A stretch of DNA of 64,000 bases from contig JAPMOS010000007.1 in assembly GCA_027972325.1 (NCBI GenBank), positions 372,501 to 436,500 on the forward strand, written 5' to 3'. The stretch comes from Paratrimastix pyriformis (taxonomy: Eukaryota; Preaxostyla; Paratrimastigidae). Positions 12,074 to 25,754 of the stretch are shown one piece after another (within the stretch, counting starts at the first letter, position 1; each line of letters opens with the position of its first letter). Below the pieces are notes generated by a model. The model was not told where the DNA came from and searched no databases. It saw nothing but the letters and a program-made list of their open reading frames with translations. A program made the position numbers and the translations under genes.

Positions 12074-13784
12074 GAATCAGGCTGGCGACCGAAGAAAATT
12101 TCTTTGCTTTCAATTCTCAGCTTGTCGAGTCTCTCCAGGAGCAATCGTCCCGCATTCACCAGGACATTGTTTCACATGAGAATACACTCCGCGAGCTCGA
12201 GCAACAAATACACCAGTTGCGGGCCATTCGCAGCAAAATTCCCTTCCAGCCGCTGTCACCCGAGACCAACCCCGACGATACCATTTTAGATCGGCACCAT
12301 CCCAACTTTTTCCCGCAACTTGTTGCCCGATACCATCCCCCCACTAAAAAATCCGCCCGGCCTCCTCCGCCCACGGGCGGCGCTGTCGCGACCGCAACCA
12401 CTGCTCCGGCGGTCTTGCCTCCAGGTCCTACTGCGGCCCCAGTACCCCCGGGTATGGTTGCTTTGCACCCGATCGGGCTTATCCGGACGGCGTTCCTGAA
12501 GCGTTCCGAGGCCCCTCGCCAGCCCTTCATGGGCAGCACCTCCGATGGGCAGGTGCAGCTCTTCAACCCCAGGTCCGGCCCTCTCTACGCCCCGATCCAT
12601 TTTCTTTTCGGTGAGTTTTGTGCGGCTTTCGGTTTCCCACCCAACCCCCCTCTCCGCCTGCCGCTTCCTCATCTCGCGCCTCCCCCCGCAGCCACTTCGG
12701 GCTGCTGAACGCCCTGCACCCGCCCTCGCTCTGCTGGGTCCTCTATGTGTTCGACCGGAACCTGACTGCCCAGGGCCAGTGGAACGCCTTCATCCAGCCG
12801 CCCCGATGCCGGGCCCAGAAGCGGGTCTGACATCATGCCCACACATCGCCTCTCCGGCTCATCATCATCTGCCCTCTTCACCCATCCCTCCAGGGGCTCT
12901 TTTCGACTCGATCGCCGCACCGTCCCAACGCGATCGGACTGACCCTGGTCAAGGTGATCGCCTGCGACCCTGCCCGGGGTACGCTGACCGTGTCAGGGAC
13001 GGACATCCTCGACCAGACCCCGCTGCTCAACCTGCGCCCGTACCGGCACCCGTCTGTTGGCCTCTCCCGGGAGAACATCCCCTCACCCACCCACCTACCA
13101 CCCGCTCGCAGAGAGGACTGCGACCCGAATGCCCCCGCGGGGTGGCTGGATCAGCCCGACCTCATCGCGCCCCTCTTCTACGACCCCGCCGCGACGGCGA
13201 GTGACGGGGCGCCCATACACGTTGAGACACCGGGCGGGGTCCCGTCCGGGGGCAGGGAGGAAGAGGTCGATGAAGCCAGCGACGAGGATGGCCCTCAAGT
13301 CTCCACTGCCTGCGGTGCGGGGGCGGGAGCCGATGCGGGCCCATTGTACAAGGTGCTGCCCCTGTCGGGCCAGGTGCACCGGAAGCTGGAGTGGATCCGG
13401 GCGCACGGGTCGGCCGTGGTCGATGTCTTCGATGTGGTGCAGAAGAGCCTCGAACGTGATCCGCTTCTGACCAGGGTCCGTGGGCTCTTCTGACACGGAC
13501 CCCGTTTTTACACCGTCCCATCTGTGCAGGCACACCGAAGACGGCGGAAGAGCCGCAAACCACAACCACGGTGGCCTGGCAAGAACATACTGGCTCTTGG
13601 TGCATACCGAGTACTTTTCACGGTGGATGAAGCAGCCCAGGAAGTGACCGTCCACGATGTGGTGTCTGGATTCCGTCCCGATGTGATGGCCACAGACAAG
13701 GATACAGACCCAGAGGTTCAGGAGCACCTCAATTTCGCTCAAAACTTTGAAGGCAATACCCTTGCGCCCCTTCCACCGCAGTAA
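12074..13784 (+). CDS. TRMO: tRNA N6-methyltransferase TrmO (TsaA/UPF0066 family)
   Basis: SAM-dependent enzyme that methylates N6-threonylcarbamoyladenosine at position 37 of tRNAs decoding ANN. Order: a coiled-coil start (VESLQEQSSRIHQDIVSHEN), a Pro/Ala-rich linker, then the TsaA beta-barrel core. Core motifs are PIGLIRTAFLKRSEAPRQP, HFGLLNALHPPSLCWVLYVF, GLFSTRSPHRPNAIGLTLVK, GTLTVSGTDILDQTPLLNL and RPY, then GWLDQPDL. The C-terminal domain includes VHRKLEWIRAHGSAVVDVF and ILALGAYRVLFTVDE. Exon ends with good support: 12572, 12692-12824, 12894-13051, 13112-13475 and 13530-13784; donors GTCCGG, GTCTGA, GTCTGT and GTCCGT. The start is uncertain: an in-frame stop precedes 12074 and the coiled coil is joined to a preceding exon I cannot place. 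Human TRMO has the same SxHRPNxIGLTL signature. Confidence 0.92.
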
Positions 13785-13829
13785 TGTCGTAATTGTTGCT
13801 CTGTCAAGTCAAGTCGAGGACATCAAAAG

Positions 13830-16760
<2,931 letters not shown>

Positions 16761-16814
16761 TGAAGGGAAGAGACCAGCATAAAAAAATCAAGGAACGGGA
16801 AGCGTGTAACCTCG

Positions 16815-19747
16815 TTACACTTCCGCGTTGATGGAGGCAGGCGGGGCGCCGGCGGCGGTCAGCAGTGGGGCCGTCTCGCTGCCGATGGGCGCGTAGCCTT
16901 CGTGGGAGGCCTGGATCGGGTGGGCTCGGTCGGTCATGGTCAGGGGGGCCACCTCGAAGTAGGTCCGGTCCAGGGCCACCTCGACCTCCCCGGGGACAGG
17001 GGGCTCGCCGCTCTCGGTGATGGTGGCGTGTGGCCACTGCCCAGGGGGAGGGAGCTCATGATGCGGGCGGACCGGCATGAAGGGCGGGACGGACCTTGAA
17101 GATGCGGACCAGGGCGCCCACCAGAATGCCCCCGGACAGGGCGATGGCCATCGTCAGACCCATGCCCAAGAATTGGAAGGCCCTGCGCCCACACAAAACA
17201 CACAGAGCCCCATTGGCGGGAGAAAACATGTGATGACCGGTCGGCCTGTGGGCGGTGGGGTGGCGGACCACTGGAGGGAGAGCCCGTGGGGGAAGATGGT
17301 CTCGAGCTCCTCGGCCGTGTAGCGGGTGTACGGGGCGGCCACCGCGGCCACCACCGAGACCAGCCCGCCCAGCAGCCCGGGCATCCCTGTGGGGAGCCGA
17401 GAATGCCGGGGTGAGGAAGAGGCCGCCAAGGATGCGGGGAGGGGGATGCGGGGAGGGGGATGCGGGGAGGGGGATGCGGGGAGGGGGATGCGGGGAGGAG
17501 GAGGCGTGGAGGAGGCTGGAGGCAGGAGCATGGGCCGGAACGGACCGTGGAGGTTATGGACGCCGCACGTGTCGTGGAGTCCTGCCCAGCCCCCCCGAGA
17601 TCGTCCCCCCATGATGAAGTGTGAGGTCCATGCGGTTCCATCGATCGAACACGCCAAGCGCGGCCTGATTCCCATTGGGCCCATCCCCCCGAGAGGGTCA
17701 GGCGGGGTCCCTTTCTCCAACACGCCCGACAGACATGGACGAATCGGGAGAATTATCGAGGGGGTCTTGTTGGCGCGTCAGGTTTGGAGGGCCTTCACTC
17801 CTTGCCTTTTCATTCCGAGCTTCACGTGGTCCACCCGTCAAACACAAGTCCGAACCATATAAAAATGTATGTCCTCGCCAAGCCGTTATAGCATCACGAA
17901 CTGGGATGCGTCCGGTTGAAAGAGGGCAGTCCTCTCGCGCCGGGTTAGTACCTTCGTGCAGTGAAAAACCCCACCCGAAGGCTATTGATTGACGCTGTTT
18001 TTTTAATAAAATTGTTCAACCCGACATTGCGTGGGGGCGCCTCATCAAGGTGGTAATTCACCACATAAGTTATGGGATAGCAAAAAAAAAATTTAACAGA
18101 CCAAGAGTGCGCTCGAGGAAGGGCTGCAGCCAGCGGTACCCGCAGCAGCTGAGCAAGCCAGCCAAGATGCCCACGGCGATCGCCCCCACGGGGAACAGCC
18201 GCATCTCGGCGGCGCTCCCTGCCGCCGCACCCCCCAAATCCCATCCGTGGGTTCGAGGGAGGCGGAGGGTGGGGTGGGGAGGAGGAGGAGTGGGGGTGTC
18301 GCGACAGACCGATAGCCACGCCGCCGGCCAGGGTGGCGTTCTGGATGTCGACCATATCGAAAATGCCTGCATCACCCCCCCCCCCCCCCCACGCGCACAT
18401 CACACGCATCACACCAGCGTGAGCTGCTTGCAGCCCCGAGGTCTCATATCGCCGGGGTGTTTGGGGGCGCGGGTTGGCACCAACATGATCCCCGCGGTGA
18501 CGTCAGATGGGGCGGTGCTGCCCACAGCGGACGGACGGTGCCCTCATCAGGACGCCCGCCCCGGGAATGGAGGGCCCGAGGAGGGTGCGGACCGTGGCGG
18601 AAGAGGGCCGAGTAGACGAAGACCGACCCGCCCGAGGCTGCCAGGGCCAGGAAGGTGTTCACCACCGAGCGGGCGAAGTGGGTCGGCGGGCACATGGCCG
18701 CCACAAAGGAGGGCCAGTACACCCACAGCCACAGGGTCCTGCGGGGGGGGGGGGGGGTGGAGGCATGGCCGGGGAGGGGGTGGCTCAGGGCATGGTTCAA
18801 ACCAGGGCGGGATATGCGAGCCGGGGTGGGTGGCGCGTCGGGACCGACCCGCTCATGGCGCTGACGTCGCTGTCGTAGCGGGCCTTCCAGGCGGACCCAT
18901 CCAGGGCGATGGCGTTCCGGAGGGGCTTGGCCTGTCCCGGACCCACCAAGGAGGGGGGGTGGGGGTGGGGGGGGGGGGGGGGGGGGGGCGACAGTAAATC
19001 AGCAGGCGTCCTCGTGGGGGTCGGCCCCGAGCGGGGGGGGGGGGGGTCGGGGGCGGACCGAGGCGCCTTTGGTCTGCATCCACATCACGGCCAGCCCGAA
19101 GTAGGCCCCGAAGGTGTGCACTCCCATACTGCCCCCAATGTCGGACACATCGAGCCTAGAAGAAAAGTCCCCCTGGGTCAGGGGTGGTCCGCCGGGGCGG
19201 GGGAGACAGACCGCTCGAGAAGGCCGAGAACAACGGAGAACAGGGGCACCTCGATGGCGGTCATCAGGAGCAGCTGAACCGGGGAGAGCTTCCCCAGGAC
19301 TGCCCCCAGGGAGATCATCACCGCGCCGCTGCAGAAGGCCGCTTCCAGGAGAGCCACAAAGGAGACCGGGACCAGCATGAAGATCGGGCCCCGTTCGTCG
19401 AACTGAGCCAAAGAAGTGTAAATAATCAGGCACAACAATTAAAAAGACCAGACCATGCACCTGAAAAAGTGGTTCGTCAAAACTGCCCACTGCAGAGTGA
19501 AGCAGGCGAGCAAATAGGTGTACGAAAGGGCCGAGTACCCGTAGCGCGACAGGAAGGTCATCAAGAAACCAAAGCCAATAAAAATCATCACCACAACATT
19601 CAGAAGGGGTTGATAGAACTTGGTGTCTTGTTCGAGGGAGGTACTCTCAGCATACTGAGTAAAAAACCCGAACAGAACCGCCAAGATCACTTGGAAAAAA
19701 AGGTATAGGAGAGCAAAAGAACGCAAGGAAGTGCTTGAGTGTCCCAT
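16815..19747 (-). CDS. Rh-type ammonium/ammonia channel (SLC42)
   Basis: Trimeric membrane channel that moves NH3 or NH4+ and possibly CO2. Rh rather than Amt type by motif: SLRSFALLYLFFQVILAVLF, IGFGFLMTFLSRYGYSAL, QWAVLTNHFF, AVLGKLSPVQLLLM, DIGGSMGVHTFGAYFGLAVM, LWVYWPSFVAA, NTFLALAASG, FDMVDIQNATLAGGVAIG, FPVGAIAVGILAGL, DTCGVHNLHGMPGLLGGL and MGLTMAIALSGGILVGALV. The conserved pore histidine lies in VHTFGAYFG and another in the CGVHNLHG region. The cytosolic tail ends in ASINAEV with stop at 16815-16817. Start set at MGHSSTSLRSF (19747); an in-frame Met at about 19837 would add an N-terminal extension. Exon 1 ends 19454 and exon 2 starts 19402, with GTCTGG donor. One intron (about 17588-18105) is some 515 bp, far longer than its neighbours, and holds a candidate RNA gene. 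Confidence 0.94.
17430..17499. repeat. 14-bp minisatellite in Rh intron
   Basis: Five copies of ATGCGGGGAGGGGG, the last one imperfect, inside an Rh-channel intron. Confidence 0.9.
17856..18004 (+). ncRNA. Candidate Pol III RNA inside long Rh intron
   Basis: On the strand opposite the host gene: a TATA-like word CATATAAAAA (17856-17865), then about 130 bp able to form stable hairpins (AGAGG 17921-17925 with CCTCT 17931-17935; CCTTCG 17951-17956 with CGAAGG 17976-17981), then a run of seven T (17998-18004) that could end Pol III transcription. GGTTAGTA at 17943 recalls 5S rRNA box sequence, but the flanks do not match 5S. I cannot assign a family. The AT-rich composition contrasts with surrounding introns. 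It could simply be unusual intron sequence. Confidence 0.25.
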
Positions 19748-19980
19748 CCGTGACTTGAGCAACTCTGGGCAGAAGAAAGCCTGGCCGAAGAGAGCCCTGC
19801 TGACCGCGGAGATCTTTTCGGAAAGTCTGCGTTGATGCATACGATGCCCAGCCTCCCTATTGTCCTGCACCGCACAAATCAAAACACACAACCGGCAATC
19901 CTATTGGGTGCTTTCACACCTCCTCAGATGGAATAACTCACCCTCAGACTGTGGAATTCGGTTGTCTTTCTTGTTGCAGG

Positions 19981-21812
19981 ATGTCGAAGCGCATGAGCCT
20001 TGCCGATTTCCAGCAAACAAGCGGCAGCTGGGCCGATGAGGACCCCGATCAACAGCGTCTGCCCCTTTTTGATCACATCCACATGTCTGATCTTTCCCAT
20101 AGCTGCCCGCCAGCAGGCTCCCCCCAGCCATGATGATTTCCCTCCTCTGGGTTCCAAGCCCGCCCCGCGCGCTGCTGCTCCTGAGGCCGCCCCTCGCGGT
20201 GAGCGTGACTATCCCACCCGGCCCGAGCGTCGTGAGGAGCCCCGTCGCGACTATGGCGAACGCCGTGAGGGTGGCGAGCGCCGCGACTATGGCGAGCGCC
20301 GCGACTATGGCGAGCGTCGTGAGGGTGGTGAGCGCCGCGACTACGGCGAGCGTCGTGAGGGCGGTGAGCGCCGCGACTATGGCGAGCGCCGCGAGGGCGG
20401 GTTCCGGGACCGCGATCGGGAGTTCGCCCGCCGGGATGACCGCCCCCGCTACTCCTCCGATGAGCGCCCCCGGGAGCCCCGCGAACACCGGGAGCCCGAG
20501 CCCATGCCCGAGACCCCCCCATGGAAGGCCTTCGTCGGCAACCTGCCCTTCAGCGCCTCCGACCGCGATCTGGGCGAGTTCTTCGAGGATGCCGGCTGCG
20601 AGGTCCGGGGCTGTGTGCGGTGGCCAGCGGCGGGGTGTGTGCGGTGGCCTGGGGCGGGATGTGCGGAGGGGTGGAGGGCGGGGAGGGAGGCGGCGAAGGC
20701 GTCCGTGGTCCCCAGGATCGTTCCTGCTGCCTTTTGCCCTCTCTTGCCCCGCCATGCCCACTTTCACGCGCACACGGCGGCTTTGCACATGGGCCCGCAC
20801 AGGTCAAGGACGTCAACTGCCTCATCGGGACGGACGACCGCCCCCGTGGCATGGCCCGGGTCGAGTTCACCACCCGTGAGGGCCTCGAGAACGCTCTGAA
20901 GCAGTCCGGCCGCGTCTGTGTCCCCCCCAGGGGTCACGCAGCAACTGAAAGTATGGTTCTCCCCCCCCACCACCCCCCCCACTGCCCCACCGCGACTGTC
21001 TGCTCCCTTCCCTTCCTCCCTCCTTTTCCTCCTTCCTCCTCTTCCCTTTCCTCCCCCTCCTCCTTCTCCTGCTCACCGCTTCCGTCCCCCCTGCGCAGTT
21101 GTTCCCCGCGATCGGATGGCCCGCGACCGCACTGATGCCCCGCCCGCTGCCCGGCGCGCCTCAAGGTGGCCATCACCAAGAACCGCACCAACCCCTTCGG
21201 TCCGCCTGCCCTCCCCCCCCCCCCCCCCGATCATCCGTCTCTGACTCGGGTTTTCCGGATTTGCTGCCGACAGGCGATGCCAAGCCCGTCCAGACCCCCA
21301 TCCCCGATGCCCCCGTCCAGGCCGCCCGCGCCCCCCGCGATGGCCCCCGCGATGGCCCCCGCGATGGCCCCGCGATGGCCCCGTGACGCTCCCCGTGATG
21401 CCCCCGTGATGACCGGCGCCCCCACCCCGAGGAGCGGGTCTGCGCCCTTGCTGCCCAGCAGCGCCTTTTTTTTGGGGGGGGGGGGGGAGGGAGGGAGGGA
21501 GGCTGCCTGCGCGCGTGATGCATTTTCCACTGATGGCCCGATGTTCCGTGGGGGCATCAAATCCATTCAACTGAAGCGCATTTTCCCGCCACCTTCCTCG
21601 GCCCCTTGTCCTCCTGGTGACCCCGGACCCCGACCACCATCCGCTCATCGCACGCACATGCTTCTTTTTTTTCCAACCGCAGCGCGAGCCCGAGGCCCCT
21701 CGTCGTGAGGAGAAGCCTGCTCCTTCGACCCAGGTCTGCATTCATGGCCTCACTTGACGGCTCACACGAATCCTTCTAGGAAAACCGTTTCGCTGCCCTC
21801 CAGGACTCGTAA
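19981..21812 (+). CDS. eIF4B-like RNA-binding protein with one RRM and RDYGER repeats
   Basis: Probable translation-initiation cofactor or general RNA-binding protein. Exon 1 (19981-20056) gives MSKRMSLADFQQTSGSWADE, like the SLxDF start of eIF4B. Exon 2 (20103-20602) continues SHDDFPPLGSKPAP, then about five RDYGERREGGE repeats like the DRYG region of eIF4B, then RRM strands KAFVGNLPFSASDRDLGEFF. Exon 3 (20803 onward) gives VKDVNCLIGTDDRPRGMARV and EFTTREGLENALKQSG. RLKVAITKNRTNPFG (about 21160-21210) looks like the end of the RRM. Later exons carry Asp/Gly/Pro/Arg repeats, REPEAPRREEKPAPSTQ (21683-21733) and the typical ENRFAALQDS terminus (21780-21812). Frame is lost at C-runs near 20925 and 21340-21400, so the middle of the model is provisional. 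Confidence 0.7.
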
Positions 21813-22391
21813 ATTCTGGCAAAGTTCCCTCCGAGCTCATCGCGGCCGAGAAACATGATCATTGCCCACCCTCCGCACTAAGTCCCACAGAATGCGCGAA
21901 GTAAGATTCTACACGCTAGCCGGCATTCTCTTTGCGTAGAGGGCGGGTGGGAGAGTGGGTGGGAGAGTGGGTGGGAGAGGGCCGCTGGTGGTGCTTTTGG
22001 AGGCGCTTGCTCGGGCTCGTGGGCCGGTCGCCACCTACCCGTGCCCCCCCGTGCCTAACGACGCAAACCTTCTCGTGCGCGCCCGTTAAGGGGCGTGCAG
22101 GAGTGGGTCCTCACTCTTGATTTCCCCTTTTTGTGTCTTGGGCGGTTTCGGTCTTTCTCGCGTTTCCTTCTCCGGGCCCCAGTGGAATACGGGGGGGGGG
22201 GGGGGGGGGGGGTCGCGAGATTCGCCAATTGGTCTAAAGGACCTCGCCTCCTTCTTCGTTCTTCTCCGGCAATTGCCCCATCGTCCCCGGGCCGTCTTCC
22301 AGGTGGGGATGCCACGTCGGAGCGGACTGATTTGATCTCCATAACCTCAGGGTCAGAGTAGCAGTTTGATCGGGCTCTCGAATCCCACACA
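21813..22391. promoter_or_regulatory. Intergenic region upstream of cyclin gene
   Basis: Contains a 12-bp minisatellite GAGAGTGGGTGG (21946-21981), a 22-nt G run (22191-22212) and a 36-bp element (22256-22291) that differs by one base from 9335-9371 upstream of FolD. No gene seen. Regulatory function is inferred only from the shared element in two unrelated 5' regions. Confidence 0.5.
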
Positions 22392-23515
22392 ATGGCGCGA
22401 AATTCTATGCGCAAACAATCTTCCCCACACTCATCCTCGCCCTCATCTCCAAGATGCCGCAAGCCGGGTTTTTCTCCGCTCATCTCCCGAGTCGCCCACT
22501 TTTTATGCGTTCCCTTCAACTTTGATTCGCATTCGTTCGCAATCAACATGGATCAAATCATCAGAACCATGAGACTCGATTCGACTGATTTACTCCTGGC
22601 TCTGGCATTTTTCCTGCGCTATCAAATACGTCTTGAGCCCGGAAGCCTGTCCCTCAACCAATCTTCGGAGCTCCTCTATCTTTTGTTGGTCCTTTTTGAG
22701 GTGGCACTCAAAGTGACCTCAGATTCCCCGTTCGCTTGCTCGCAAGTGGCCCGGTCCGTCGAATGAGCCCAATTGTCCCTCTCCAAAGTTGCCCTTTTCG
22801 TCTCACCTCGGCATCACCTCACCTGTTTTCCTTGTTGGTGCTTCCATTTTGATGTTCTAGAGCATTTCAATTGAGCCCCGATCGACTCATGCAAAACGAG
22901 CTCCAGCTTCTTTCCATGTTGGACTGGCGCCTTACCGTCCACCCCGACGAGTGCCTCATGGTCGCCAAGGCGGCCGGGCTTCCCGTTGAAGAGGTGGAGG
23001 TTCTCCTTTCCTCGCTGGTCTTTCCGCGGAACCCCCTTCCCAAAGAAGACTGCTCCTGCCCCTTGATGGCCACATCCACCGATCCAAACCCAAACCACAC
23101 CACTACACCCGTTCCCGTTCCCGCCACCTCTGTTCCTGGGAACTCCCTCGTTCCGACTCCATTGCCTCCTCATCCCGGCTGCCTGCCCCACATCATCTCG
23201 GCCTCGGCGACCGAGCGCCTCAGCGGCTACGACCCGCTGTCCACTCCTCCACCAACCCATACCTGCTGTAACGTTGCTCTCCCTCTCGATACCACTCCGC
23301 CTCCCACCATTCCGGTGCCAATTCCTGCCGCCGACCAGCAATCTCAACCCGCTGAGGGATCCTTCTTTCATCGTGTCGTGGCCGCCATGATGACATCCCC
23401 TGTACCGATGGGCCGTCCCTCTGGCGCGACACCACTCCGTATTTCCCAACCCGATGAGAATAATAGCACTCCCTCCAAGAACGCATCCGGTGCCCAGTCC
23501 GGTGCTCCTTTGTGA
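22392..23515 (+). CDS. PHO80-like (P/U-type) cyclin
   Basis: Predicted regulatory partner of a cyclin-dependent kinase of the Pho85/CDK5 class. Two exons, 22392-22753 and 22861-23515, joined in phase across a GTCCGT...CTAG intron. The cyclin fold shows as DSTDLLLALAFFLRYQIRL, SSELLYLLLVLFEVALKV, then AFQLSPDRLMQNELQLLSML and DWRLTVHPDECLMVAK; the NELQLLSMLDWRLTVHPDE stretch matches the family signature in which NxLExxFLxxLxFxLxVxPEE is typical. The C-terminal 200 residues are Pro/Thr/Ser-rich and probably disordered. MARNSMRK at 22392 is the first Met; a start at MDQIIRTMRLD is also possible. Confidence 0.8.
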
Positions 23516-23756
23516 TGCCGTTCTGGTTCTTTTTTGCCCGTGTGCCTTCCTCATTTTTGCGACCGCTCTTGATTCCGTGATTGTGAATCTGAATCTCTTC
23601 TCCACCGAGAGTGTGCACAGGATTTCATTCTTCGTTTGTGTTTTTGGATCTGTGTGACTCTCATCGGCTCTCTTTTTGTGCAATAACAAGGACCATATTC
23701 AAACATAGCGGTTAGGTAGGATCACCCCGGTGCAAATCACCACACCTTTTTCGCGA

Positions 23757-25133
23757 TGAGTGCTGCCGCTATCGGGAAGCTTGATGATGTCAAGACCCAG
23801 GCCGTCCAGAAGACGACGGCCGCCTACAATTGGACTCGCGTTTTCATGCGCAAGTATTTCATTTCCGTTCGTGCCGTCCTGGGCGAACTCCTGGTGACTT
23901 TCCTTTTCATTTACGTTGCTGCCTCTTGCAGTGCCAACCTGCAGGTATGCTCGTTTTTGTTGCGCTATGGTCGGCTCATCCTGTTTTCGTGGGGCGTTAG
24001 CGTGCTGGTGTGAAAGATCCCAACTCGCCTGCCCTTTGCGTCGCTTTTGCTGCTGTTGCTCTGATCTATTCGTTTGCCGATATCTCCGGTCCGCCCTTTC
24101 AAAATCATCCTGCCTCATCAAAGATGATCTTCGATCCCTTTTCCCTCTGACCTTCCCTAAGGCGCCCATTTCAACCCTGCTGTGGTTTGTCACGCACTGT
24201 TCGTTCTTGGTCATCTCATGTTTTTTCTGTCTCCAGACTGTTGCCACCATGCTCCGTGGCCTGACTCACTGGGTTCGCGGTCTTTTTTATATTGGTCTGT
24301 CGTCGTTCCCCCTGTTTTTTTTAACTCTTTCTTGCTTGGGGGATCACAGCTGCTCAGCTGACCGGTGCCACCCTGGCCATCCTCATTCTGGATTCTGAGC
24401 TCTATCCTGGTGTCTCGGCCGCCGACCTTGTCTGTACGACAGACGGCGATCATTCACACTTCACCACTTCTCCTTTTCACTTTTGCCGGCTTCAGATTGT
24501 CATGTACCCCTCTGATGCCTATGACTTTGCCGCTTACACCGTTGAGGCTCTGATGACTTTCATCCTTGTCTTCGTTATCTTCGCCACTGCCTTTGATACC
24601 GTCGATGAGAACAAGGTTGTTGAGGAGGCTCCGGCCGTGGCCATGGATGGTGCCGCCCCCATGCCCCTGGGCAGCTCCGGCCTTCCTCCTCCCCCCAACC
24701 CGATCAAGTCCCGTCCTCGCCTGACCGTCTACACGGCCAACGCTGCCTCCAAGGCCGGTACTGCTCCCCTTTCGATCGGCCTGACCCTCGGCGTGCTCTG
24801 CTACGTCGGCTCGACCGTGTCCGGCGGTGCTTTCAACCCCGCCCGTGTGGTCTGTCCCCGTCTTCCCCTGCGGACTGTTTTTTCATCCTCTTTCCGCCTC
24901 TCCTTTAGTTTGGCGCTGCTCTGGTTGCCGGCGATTTCTCTGAGCACTGGATCTACTGGATGGGCGACCTCTCCGGGGCCGCCCTGGCTGCCCTTGTGCA
25001 GCTCTTCTTCGCCACCAAGCGCACCCAACAGCAGGCCACCCCCACCGAGGTTTGATTGTCCCCTCCCTCTTCTTCCATTCCCGGACTGACCCCATTTTTG
25101 CAGCTGACCAACCTGCTCCCCGAGAGGGTGTAA
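23757..25133 (+). CDS. Aquaporin (MIP family)
   Basis: Six-helix water or glycerol channel. Eight exons: 23757-23944, 24001-24088, 24162-24184, 24237-24294, 24351-24429, 24496-24849, 24909-25049 and 25104-25133. Motifs: [20 protein letters not shown] (helix 1), [19 protein letters not shown] with the first NPA box split onto exon 3 (HFNPAV), [74 protein letters not shown] (second NPA) and [21 protein letters not shown] loop of about 60 residues ([19 protein letters not shown] to NAASKAG) separates helices 4 and 5 and is longer than usual. Both NPA boxes are intact, so the channel should be functional. Selectivity cannot be settled by reading alone. Confidence 0.95.
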
Positions 25134-25754
25134 TCCCCTGCCGCGTCCACCTACTTCTGTGTGTGACTAGGATTTGGGATTGTGGTAGTAGAACGGAATC
25201 CGTAGTCATAGTGACTCTTAAGACGGATTTCCGCTCGTTTCTAACCCCTCCCCCTCCCTCCCTGCCTCTATTTTCTCTGTTACCTCCTCCTCCTCCATCT
25301 TCCCGTTGTCGTCCCTTCCGCACGGACCCACCCTTGTTCTTGATATTCGGCCCCTCCTCTTTCTTGTATCCCGCGCAGGCGCGGTTTCTCTCCCCGCTTT
25401 CCACATTAAGTCCCGGAATCATCGATCATCCTCTTCCGTCTTCGCCAGGGTTCGGCCAAACGGACTCCTTTTCACTTTCATTGCGCATTCACGGATACTC
25501 ACCCGAGGACTCGCATATATGCTAGACTCCTCCATCCATGAATAAAGATTATGTGGGGGGAACCCGAGAGTTGAACGTATCCAGGTCGCTGCTTTTCCGC
25601 GTCGCGGCCTCGATCGGCACGGCACAGTCATCCTCCCCGCAGAGGTCCTCACGACCCATTTCATCCTGTAAATGATAATTTTGCCGCGCCGCTTTGGGAC
25701 CTATATAAGCAGGGCAATCGGGACACAAGCCAACAAAGAGCGAAAACCTGCAAA
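25134..25754. promoter_or_regulatory. Intergenic region with TATA box for the Gly-rich gene
   Basis: 620 bp. The distal part is pyrimidine-rich. TATATAAG lies at 25703-25710, about 45 bp before the ATG at 25755, in a short AT-rich interval; this is the clearest TATA box in the window and suggests a strongly or conditionally expressed gene. No gene seen in the region. Confidence 0.6.

Noticed and set aside
17941-17960. Resemblance of GGTTAGTACC to 5S rRNA
   Set aside because: Only about ten bases match; the neighbouring 5S boxes are missing.
20073-20800. Antisense frames of 149 and 299 codons opposite the eIF4B-like gene
   Set aside because: They are reverse-strand shadows of the RDYGER repeat; the forward RRM motifs are decisive.
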